Source of the DNA: an uncultured Clostridia bacterium
GTDB lineage: Bacteria; Bacillota; Clostridia; TANB77; CAG-508
Direction of reading: 5' to 3'
Length of the DNA: 5,932 bases
NCBI GenBank assembly: GCA_944386335.1
Contig: CALXAQ010000136.1
Coordinates: 1 to 5,932 of the forward strand
The notes beneath the pieces are model-generated. The model worked only from the letters and a program-made list of their open reading frames with translations, was not told the origin of the DNA and did not search any database. Both the position numbers and the translations under genes were made by a program. Within the stretch, counting starts at the first letter, position 1, and every line of letters starts with the position of its first letter. This document shows, one piece after another, positions 1 through 4,170 of this stretch.

Positions 1-395
1 AACTTTCTGAATTTGCTACAGAATATGCAGAAACACTTGCTAAAACAACAGGACATATTGCTTGTATTACAGATAAAGATACTGTCATTGCAGTATCAGG
101 AGGTTCTAAAAAAGAATTTTTAGAACAAAGCATTAGTAAAGATTTAGAAAGAATTATGGAAGATAAAGAAGCATACATTAGTAAAGAAAATAACGATGTT
201 GCCATTCCAGTAACACTAAATGAAAATGGGGATAAAAGAAAAAATGCACAAGTTGTTTATCCTATTATTTCAGATGGAGATGTCATTGGAAGTGTCATAC
301 TATTATCCAAAGATGCTAATACCAAAATGACAGAGGTAGAGAAAAAAGTAGTGCAATCAGCAGCTAGTTTTTTAGGAACACAAATGGAATTGTAG
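1..395 (+). CDS. spoVT: Stage V sporulation protein T, C-terminal part (partial)
   Basis: This is the C-terminal part of a SpoVT-like transcription regulator, cut by the left edge. The reading frame begins at base 3 and is open to the TAG at 393-395, giving about 130 residues. In Bacillus subtilis, SpoVT is a forespore regulator that tunes sigma-G-dependent genes. It has an N-terminal AbrB-type swapped-hairpin DNA-binding domain (missing here) and a C-terminal GAF-like domain. The visible part matches the GAF half as I remember it: an E-[FY]-A-x-E-Y-A helix at the start, then AVSGGSKKEFL, a KSIS-like stretch (here QSISKDLERIM), a YPIISDGDVIGSVILLSKD strand-turn-strand, and the ending FLGTQMEL that parallels FLARQMEQ. 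A ligand for the GAF domain cannot be judged from sequence. No clear terminator follows. The gene shows that the host is a spore former. Confidence 0.88.
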   Translation, partial: LSEFATEYAETLAKTTGHIACITDKDTVIAVSGGSKKEFLEQSISKDLERIMEDKEAYISKENNDVAIPVTLNENGDKRKNAQVVYPIISDGDVIGSVILLSKDANTKMTEVEKKVVQSAASFLGTQMEL

Positions 396-449
396 AAGTA
401 TTACAAAGATATTACAATATGACATTTTCGTAACAAAATAGGAAAAGTA

Positions 450-478
450 TTGATTTTGGAAAAAAAATGTAGTATAAA
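450..478 (+). promoter_or_regulatory. Putative sigma-A promoter of the small repeat-protein gene
   Basis: A -35-like box TTGATT (450-455) and a -10 box TATAAA (473-478) are separated by exactly 17 bases, about 40 bases before the start codon at 520. The A-rich spacer fits a Firmicutes housekeeping promoter. It implies the small gene downstream is transcribed independently of spoVT. The call rests on match and spacing only. Confidence 0.55.
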
Positions 479-504
479 GGAAGAAAGAGTTTGTGAAGAA
501 AACG

Positions 505-511
505 AAGGAGG
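505..511 (+). promoter_or_regulatory. Ribosome binding site that fixes the start at 520
   Basis: AAGGAGG lies 8 bases before the ATG at 520. An in-frame GTG at 493 lies upstream of this site and would place it inside the coding region, so 520 is the better start. Confidence 0.8.
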
Positions 512-519
512 AAATAAAA

Positions 520-789
520 ATGGAGGAAAATAAAGTACAAGTAGAAAATACTGTAGAACAAGGAAAAACTTTACCAGCAGAAGTAAGTGTTTGGACAAAA
601 ATAAAGAACTTTTTATGTCAAGAAATAAAAGTAGAAATGACACCAAAACAAGCAAAAGTATTACAAGAAGTACATGATTTCTGGCATCAAGAAATTACAG
701 GAAAAGATGTTCATGACTTTTTATTCCAAGAAATTACAGCACAACAAATGAAAGACTTTTGGTTCCAAAAAATTGATATTACTTTGTAA
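520..789 (+). CDS. Small protein of unknown function with four F-[LW]-x-Q-[EK]-I motif repeats
   Basis: This 89-residue protein belongs to no family I recognise. Residues 1-25 are acidic and polar with no signal peptide or membrane segment. From residue 27 on, one motif recurs four times: KIKNFLCQEI (27-36), EVHDFWHQEI (50-59), DVHDFLFQEI (63-72) and QMKDFWFQKI (76-85). The last three copies follow each other with a strict 13-residue period; the first is set apart by a 13-residue linker (37-49). The consensus is [IVM]-[KH]-[ND]-F-[LW]-x-Q-[EK]-I. The only cysteine is C33. The gene has its own promoter (450-478), a strong ribosome binding site and a terminator that begins 4 bases after the stop, so it is very likely expressed. 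It lies next to spoVT, but a sporulation role is only a guess. Regular aromatic motifs suggest short helical repeats or peptide-binding elements. Confidence 0.78.
   Translation: MEENKVQVENTVEQGKTLPAEVSVWTKIKNFLCQEIKVEMTPKQAKVLQEVHDFWHQEITGKDVHDFLFQEITAQQMKDFWFQKIDITL
667..783 (+). repeat. Three tandem 39-bp coding repeats
   Basis: Three head-to-tail units at 667-705, 706-744 and 745-783 each encode 13 residues. Units one and two share the exact 13-mer CAAGAAATTACAG at 688-700 and 727-739, which points to origin by tandem duplication. Unit three has diverged more in DNA (CCAAAAAATTGAT in the same place) yet keeps the protein motif. A fourth, separated copy of the motif is encoded at 598-627. 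Confidence 0.75.
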
Positions 790-790
790 G

Positions 791-828
791 ATGAAAATTA
801 CTAGATTGCAAATGTCTAGTAATTTTTT
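791..828 (+). terminator. Intrinsic terminator of the repeat-protein gene; first copy of a 38-bp direct repeat
   Basis: A perfect 12-bp stem (AAAATTACTAGA at 794-805 with TCTAGTAATTTT at 815-826) closes a 9-base loop, and a T-run reaches 828. It begins 2 bases after the stop codon of the small gene. It is AT-rich, so it is a moderate terminator, but its placement is ideal. The 38 bases 791-828 recur at 1498-1535 with only two loop differences. Confidence 0.85.
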
Positions 829-841
829 CATGGGAGAAATA

Positions 842-870
842 TTGACAATATATCAATATTTTGATAGAAT
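842..870 (+). promoter_or_regulatory. Promoter and probable operator of the toxin-antitoxin operon
   Basis: A consensus -35 box TTGACA (842-847) and a -10 box TAGAAT (865-870) are spaced by exactly 17 bases, 31 bases before the antitoxin start. An inverted repeat TATCAA (851-856) / TTGATA (861-866) with a 4-base spacer sits inside the promoter and overlaps the -10 box. Type II antitoxins of the Phd/YefM class repress their own operon by binding palindromes over the promoter, so this is the natural operator candidate. The box match is seen; the operator role is inferred. Confidence 0.7.
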
Positions 871-900
871 ATGTATATAATATAAATGGAGGTGTTGATT

Positions 901-1155
901 ATGCCAATTATTAGACCAAGTTCCGATTTAAGAAATAATTATAATGAAATTTCTACAATTTGTCACCAAACCAATAGTCCCGTATATATAACTAAAAATG
1001 GTGCAGGCGATTTAGCAGTTATGAGTATTGAATTATACGAATTTATAACAGACAAATATAAACTATATAAGGAATTAGAAAAAGGAATGGAATCATTAGA
1101 AAAAGGAGAAAAATATTCGTCAGAAGAGGTTTTTGAAGAATTAGATAAAATTTAA
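901..1155 (+). CDS. Type II antitoxin, Phd/YefM family
   Basis: This 84-residue protein has the shape and signature of Phd/YefM antitoxins. The N-terminal half is the DNA-binding and dimer domain: a short strand MPIIRPSSDLRNNYNEI (1-17), a helix with C21-H22, then PVYITKNGAGDLAVMSIELYE (27-47), the family's hallmark strand pair. The C-terminal half (about 48-84) is a charged, Lys/Glu-rich segment that normally wraps the toxin. The ATG at 901 is chosen because GGAGGTG (888-894) lies 6 bases upstream; an in-frame ATG at 886 would overlap this site. The toxin gene starts 19 bases after the stop, which makes a classic antitoxin-first operon. It is expected to neutralise the RelE/ParE toxin next door and to autorepress at the palindrome in the promoter. 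Whether it stabilises a plasmid, phage region or chromosome cannot be told. Confidence 0.9.
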   Translation: MPIIRPSSDLRNNYNEISTICHQTNSPVYITKNGAGDLAVMSIELYEFITDKYKLYKELEKGMESLEKGEKYSSEEVFEELDKI

Positions 1156-1164
1156 ATGAGAAAG

Positions 1165-1169
1165 AAGGG
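1165..1169 (+). promoter_or_regulatory. Ribosome binding site for the TTG-started toxin
   Basis: AAGGG lies 5 bases before a TTG at 1175. A weaker site together with a TTG start would keep toxin synthesis below that of the antitoxin, which has GGAGGTG and an ATG. This supports the start choice. Confidence 0.55.
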
Positions 1170-1174
1170 TTCGT

Positions 1175-1483
1175 TTGAAAGAATATAACATAGAATACTC
1201 AAAAGAAGCTAAGCAAGACCTGATAGGCATAAAAAGATATATTAAATATAATTTACAAGAACCAAATACTGCACAAAAACTCATTTCAAAAATAAAAATG
1301 GAAATAGATAAATTAAAGAATGATCCAACAATATATGCGATTATAGAGGATGAATTAATAAGAAAATTAGAAATCAGAAAGCTAATTGTGAATAATTACA
1401 TCGTTTTCTATAGAATTAAAAATGAAAATGTACAAATTGTTAGAATTATGTATGGGAGAAGAAATTGGATAAATTTATTATAA
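1175..1483 (+). CDS. Type II toxin, RelE/ParE family
   Basis: This 102-residue protein fits the RelE/ParE toxin fold. It opens with the strand YNIEYSKEAKQDLIGIKRYI (4-23) and two helices (about 10-48), as in ParE_toxin proteins, and then shows the C-terminal sheet IRKLIVNNYIVFYRI (67-81) and VQIVRIMYGRRNW (86-98). The last stretch carries the conserved arginines R90, R95 and R96 and an aromatic at the end. RelE members cleave mRNA on the ribosome and ParE members poison gyrase; these motifs do not separate the two activities reliably, and I leave the target open. The TTG start at 1175 is in frame with the motif and preceded by AAGGG. It is cotranscribed with the Phd/YefM antitoxin and followed by a terminator 17 bases after the stop. 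All conserved segments are intact, so the toxin is probably functional. Confidence 0.88.
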   Translation: MKEYNIEYSKEAKQDLIGIKRYIKYNLQEPNTAQKLISKIKMEIDKLKNDPTIYAIIEDELIRKLEIRKLIVNNYIVFYRIKNENVQIVRIMYGRRNWINLL

Positions 1484-1497
1484 GATGGAATAGAAAA

Positions 1498-1536
1498 ATG
1501 AAAATTACTAGATGACAAATGTCTAGTAATTTTTTT
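1498..1536 (+). terminator. Intrinsic terminator of the toxin-antitoxin operon; second copy of the 38-bp repeat
   Basis: A perfect 12-bp stem (AAAATTACTAGA at 1501-1512 with TCTAGTAATTTT at 1522-1533) with a 9-base loop is followed by T residues to 1536. Compared with 791-828, only two loop bases differ (TTGCAAATG against TGACAAATG). The stem is identical. Confidence 0.85.
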
Positions 1537-1550
1537 AAAATTAGTTTTTT

Positions 1551-1585
1551 TCGGCTCCACCTAAGTCTTGTTAAAAAATTTACAT
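1551..1585 (+). repeat. Left terminal inverted repeat of the MITE-like element
   Basis: The 35-bp left arm begins TCGGCTCCACC and ends TTTACAT. It pairs without mismatch with 1718-1752. Confidence 0.9.
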
Positions 1586-1717
1586 GAATAGCGAATACGA
1601 CCAGAAAAGTTTTAGAAATGCTTTCAGTTTTTTATGGAAAGAGTTCATCTTTGATGGAAGGGTGCCATAAAAAGATGTTAGCATTTCTTAGGCTTTGTAG
1701 GAAAGTTGAGTGGGTGA

Positions 1718-1752
1718 ATGTAAATTTTTTAACAAGACTTAGGTGGAGCCGA
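1718..1752 (-). repeat. Right terminal inverted repeat of the MITE-like element
   Basis: The 35-bp right arm begins ATGTAAA and ends GGTGGAGCCGA. It is the exact reverse complement of 1551-1585. Confidence 0.9.
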
Positions 1753-1791
1753 TTTACTTCTTATTTTTCCAAATTTATTGCGGAAAACTAC

Positions 1792-1820
1792 TTGAAAACC
1801 TATGATATTTGGTATAAAAT
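1792..1820 (+). promoter_or_regulatory. Putative promoter of the glycolytic operon
   Basis: A -35-like TTGAAA (1792-1797) pairs with either TAAAAT at 1815-1820 (17-base spacing) or the extended -10 TGGTATAAA at 1810-1818 (15-base spacing). It lies 40 bases downstream of the MITE-like element, so the element did not disrupt it. A 6-bp inverted repeat TTTTCC (1765-1770) / GGAAAA (1782-1787) lies just upstream of the -35 box and could be a regulator site, but this is weak. Confidence 0.55.
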
Positions 1821-1844
1821 AGCATTGTCATAAGAATAATAAAA

Positions 1845-1862
1845 GTAAGAAGAAATTCTTAC
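1845..1862 (+). promoter_or_regulatory. 5'-leader hairpin with GAAA tetraloop upstream of gap
   Basis: GTAAGAA (1845-1851) and TTCTTAC (1856-1862) form a perfect 7-bp stem closed by GAAA, a GNRA tetraloop. The hairpin lies between the promoter and the ribosome binding site AAGGAGG (1870-1876), within about 20 bases of the expected transcript 5' end. A role in mRNA stability is inferred. As DNA, it could equally be an operator palindrome. Confidence 0.5.
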
Positions 1863-1884
1863 AAATAAAAAGGAGGAAAAGAAT

Positions 1885-2895
1885 ATGACTGTAAAAATAG
1901 GAATTAATGGTTTTGGAAGAATTGGAAATTTAGCATTCCAAGCAGCTTTAAAGAAGAAAGAGGTAGAAGTAGTTGCAATCAATGACCCTTTTATTACAGC
2001 GGACTATATGGCATACATGGTAAAATATGATACCGTACATGGTAGATTTGATGGAGAAGTATCATCTTCAGAAAATACACTAATTGTAAATGGAAAAGAA
2101 ATAAAAGTATATAATGAAATGGACCCAGCTAACATTCCATGGGGAGAAAATGGAGTAGATTATGTATTAGAATGTTCAGGAGTATTTACTACTATAGAAA
2201 AAGCAGAAGCACATTTAAAAGGAGGGGCTAAGAAAGTAGTCATTAGTGCACCTTCTAAAGATGCACCAATGTTCGTAATGGGAGTAAATCATACAAGCTA
2301 TGACCCAAGCATGAATATTGTTTCTAATGCATCTTGTACAACAAACTGTTTAGCACCACTTGCAAAGGTAATTAATGATAACTTTGGTATTACAGAAGGT
2401 TTAATGACAACTGTACACTCTACAACAGCTACACAAAAAACAGTAGATGGAGCATCTAAAAAAGATTGGAGAGGTGGAAGAGCAGCATCTGCTAACATTA
2501 TTCCATCTTCAACAGGTGCAGCAAAAGCTGTTGGAAAAGTTATTCCTTCCTTAAATGGAAAATTAACAGGTATGTCTTTTAGAGTACCAACAGTAGATGT
2601 TTCTGTTGTTGACTTAACATGTAATTTAGCAAAGCCAACTACTATGGAAGAAATTTGCAAAGTAATGAAAGCAGCATCTGAAAATGAAATGAAAGGAATT
2701 ATTGAATATACAGAAGATGCTGTTGTTTCTTCAGACTTTATTGGAGATGCACATACTTCTATTTTTGATGCTACAGCAGGAATTGCTTTAACAGATACTT
2801 TTGTAAAGTTAGTTGCATGGTATGATAATGAATGGGGTTATTCTAATAAATTAGTAGACCTTGCTGTATATATGGCATCTGTAGATAATAAATAA
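1885..2895 (+). CDS. gap: Glyceraldehyde-3-phosphate dehydrogenase, type I
   Basis: This cytosolic enzyme oxidises and phosphorylates glyceraldehyde-3-phosphate to 1,3-bisphosphoglycerate, reducing NAD. Its 336 residues are the usual length. The Rossmann fold opens with GINGFGRIG (6-14). D34, in the NDPF turn after the second strand, is the residue that binds the adenine ribose and marks preference for NAD over NADP. The catalytic signature SNASCTTNC (147-155) supplies the nucleophile C151, and H178 in TTVHS is the catalytic base. The phosphate-binding part includes STGAAKAVGK (209-218), and the C-terminal WYDNEWGYS (312-320) is intact. The start is set by AAGGAGG 8 bases before the ATG. It is the first gene of the operon and is followed by a strong hairpin without a U-tract, then pgk. 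The sequence suggests the glycolytic GapA rather than the NADP-linked GapB. I see no cggR regulator upstream: the window shows the toxin-antitoxin and MITE region there. Confidence 0.97.
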   Translation: MTVKIGINGFGRIGNLAFQAALKKKEVEVVAINDPFITADYMAYMVKYDTVHGRFDGEVSSSENTLIVNGKEIKVYNEMDPANIPWGENGVDYVLECSGVFTTIEKAEAHLKGGAKKVVISAPSKDAPMFVMGVNHTSYDPSMNIVSNASCTTNCLAPLAKVINDNFGITEGLMTTVHSTTATQKTVDGASKKDWRGGRAASANIIPSSTGAAKAVGKVIPSLNGKLTGMSFRVPTVDVSVVDLTCNLAKPTTMEEICKVMKAASENEMKGIIEYTEDAVVSSDFIGDAHTSIFDATAGIALTDTFVKLVAWYDNEWGYSNKLVDLAVYMASVDNK

Positions 2896-2902
2896 GAATG
2901 AA

Positions 2903-2936
2903 ACAAAGTTGGAAAAAGTTATTTTTCCAACTTTGT
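2903..2936 (+). promoter_or_regulatory. Perfect 15-bp hairpin between gap and pgk (no U-tract)
   Basis: ACAAAGTTGGAAAAA (2903-2917) and TTTTTCCAACTTTGT (2922-2936) pair over all 15 bases around the loop GTTA. The bases after the stem, ATCCTGTATAAAAT, are not a U-tract, so this is not a standard intrinsic terminator. It begins 8 bases after the gap stop. It could protect the gap message from 3' exonucleases, serve as a processing site, or let only part of the transcripts pass into pgk. The structure is certain, the role inferred. Confidence 0.7.
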
Positions 2937-2970
2937 ATCCTGTATAAAATAAGGAAAGGAAAGATGAAAA

Positions 2971-4158
2971 ATGAATAAAAAAACAGTAAGAGATATCGAC
3001 TTAAAAAATAAGAAAGTGCTAGTAAGATGTGATTTCAATGTTCCATTAGATGAAGAAGGAAATATTACAGATAATAGAAGAATTGTAGGAGCACTTCCAA
3101 CGATACAATATTTATTAGAACAAAATTGCAAAGTAATTCTTTGTTCCCATTTAGGAAGACCAAAGGGAGAAGTAAAACCCGAGTTTTCTTTAAAACCAGT
3201 AGCAGAAGAATTACAAAGATTATTGAAAAAAGAAGTAAAATTAGCAGAAGATGTAACAGGACCTAGTGCAAGAGCATTAACAGAGAATATGCAGTCAGGA
3301 GATATTGTGCTATTAGAAAATGTTCGTTTTGATCCAAGAGAAGAGAAAAACGAAGAAAGCTTATCTAAAGAATTTGCATCTCTAGCAGAAGTATATGTAA
3401 ATGATGCTTTTGGAACAGCACATAGAGCACATAGTTCTACAGAAGGTGTAGCTAAATTTTTACCAGCAGTATCCGGATTTTTAATAGAAAAAGAATTGAA
3501 TTTCTTAGGAAATGCTTTAGAAAATCCAAAAAGACCTTTTATGGCAATTTTAGGAGGAAAAAAGGTTTCTGAAAAAATTGGTGTGATTGATAGCTTACTA
3601 GAAAAAGTAGATACCTTAATTATTGGAGGAGGTATGGCCTATACTTTCTTTAAATCTATGGGATATAGTGTGGGAAATTCTATTTGTGAATTAGATAAAC
3701 TAGATTTAGCAAGAGGAGCAATGGCAAAAGCAAAAGAAAAAGGTGTAAAATTGATGCTTCCAGTAGATAACATTATTGCAGATGAATTTAGTAATGATGC
3801 TAATGTAAAGGCTATTAATTCTGATCAGATTCCAGATGGATGGGAAGGATTAGATATTGGACCAAAAACAATAGCGATGTTTGAAGAAGAATTAAAGAAA
3901 GCAAAAACCATTTTATGGAATGGACCAGTAGGATTATCTGAATTCCCTAAATTTGCAAATGGAACAGATTCTCTTGCAAGATTACTAGCTAGTATGGACG
4001 ATTGTGTAACCATTATTGGTGGAGGAGATTCTGCAGCAGCTATAGAAAGAAATGGATTATCAGATAAAATGACACATATTTCTACAGGCGGTGGTGCTTC
4101 TTTAGAATTCTTAGAGGGAAAGAAGTTACCAGGAATTGAGTGTTTATTAGACAAATAA
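2971..4158 (+). CDS. pgk: Phosphoglycerate kinase
   Basis: Pgk transfers phosphate from 1,3-bisphosphoglycerate to ADP, the first ATP-yielding step of glycolysis, in the cytosol. The 395 residues match the bacterial family length. The N-terminal substrate domain shows RCDFNVPL (19-26), with D21 and N23 touching 3-phosphoglycerate, then R36 and SHLGRPKG (59-66), LLENVRF with its conserved arginine, and GTAHRAHSS. The hinge and C-terminal nucleotide domain show AILGGKKVSEKI, the TIIGGGMAY loop, GGGDSAAA (350-357) and the terminal STGGGASLEFLEGK (371-384). No key residue is missing. The ribosome binding site is a purine-rich GGAAAGGA (2953-2960), 10 bases from the ATG. An out-of-frame ATG at 2964 would make only a four-residue peptide overlapping the true start. 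The following Nudix gene begins 12 bases after the stop. Confidence 0.97.
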   Translation: MNKKTVRDIDLKNKKVLVRCDFNVPLDEEGNITDNRRIVGALPTIQYLLEQNCKVILCSHLGRPKGEVKPEFSLKPVAEELQRLLKKEVKLAEDVTGPSARALTENMQSGDIVLLENVRFDPREEKNEESLSKEFASLAEVYVNDAFGTAHRAHSSTEGVAKFLPAVSGFLIEKELNFLGNALENPKRPFMAILGGKKVSEKIGVIDSLLEKVDTLIIGGGMAYTFFKSMGYSVGNSICELDKLDLARGAMAKAKEKGVKLMLPVDNIIADEFSNDANVKAINSDQIPDGWEGLDIGPKTIAMFEEELKKAKTILWNGPVGLSEFPKFANGTDSLARLLASMDDCVTIIGGGDSAAAIERNGLSDKMTHISTGGGASLEFLEGKKLPGIECLLDK

Positions 4159-4162
4159 AGGA
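4157..4162 (+). promoter_or_regulatory. Ribosome binding site overlapping the pgk stop codon
   Basis: AAAGGA overlaps the last two bases of the pgk TAA (4156-4158) and sits 8 bases before the ATG at 4171. It would lie too close to an in-frame ATG at 4162, so 4171 is the better start. The overlap suggests translational coupling of the Nudix gene to pgk. Confidence 0.65.
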
Positions 4163-4170
4163 TGTTGAAT

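Larger units (their letters stand above)
1551..1752. mobile_element. 202-bp MITE-like element with perfect 35-bp terminal inverted repeats
   Basis: The arms 1551-1585 (starting TCGGCTCCACC) and 1718-1752 (ending GGTGGAGCCGA) are exact reverse complements over 35 bases, and they enclose 132 bases. Such long perfect ends on a short element without a transposase gene are typical of a miniature inverted-repeat transposable element moved by a related full-length insertion sequence. The core has its own nested stems: 1614-1622 with 1680-1688, and 1629-1637 with 1665-1673, both perfect 9-bp pairs. I see no convincing target-site duplication: only TTT could be shared, because the left flank is a T-run (1544-1550) and the right flank starts TTTAC. 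I cannot assign an IS family from the ends. The element accounts for half of the gene-free stretch 1484-1884; the rest holds the toxin-antitoxin terminator and the gap promoter and leader. Confidence 0.72.

Noticed and set aside
396..449. Terminator for spoVT
   Set aside because: I looked for a stem followed by a T-run and found none; transcription may read into the next gene.
493..519. GTG start nine codons upstream of the repeat-protein ATG
   Set aside because: It would put the strong AAGGAGG (505-511) inside the gene, whereas that site is ideally spaced for the ATG at 520.
401..655. Minus-strand open frame of 84 codons across the repeat-protein gene
   Set aside because: Its Leu/Phe/Ser-rich product is the complement of Lys/Glu/Asn-rich coding DNA, and no start signals precede it.
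876..881. Perfect TATAAT as -10 box of the toxin-antitoxin promoter
   Set aside because: It is 28 bases from TTGACA (842-847), far from the optimum; TAGAAT at 865-870 has the exact 17-base spacing. A secondary start cannot be excluded.
1618..1833. Open frame of 71 codons on the + strand overlapping the MITE-like element
   Set aside because: It runs from the element core through the right terminal repeat into the gap promoter, has no ribosome binding site, and its composition follows the stems rather than a protein family.
2298..2660. Minus-strand open frame of 120 codons within gap, and similar ones in pgk and tpiA
   Set aside because: They lie antisense to conserved enzymes, lack ribosome binding sites, and read as shadows of biased codon use.
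2934..2950. Possible separate pgk promoter around TATAAAAT (2943-2950)
   Set aside because: No -35-like hexamer lies 15-19 bases upstream; that region is the hairpin. Readthrough from gap is the simpler view.
2964..2978. Four-codon upstream frame overlapping the pgk start
   Set aside because: The ATG at 2964 is only 3 bases from the purine-rich site and the peptide is MKNE; chance ATG in an A-rich leader.
4162..4170. ATG at 4162 as start of the Nudix gene
   Set aside because: The AAAGGA site ends on this ATG, so it has no usable spacing; the ATG at 4171 is 8 bases away.
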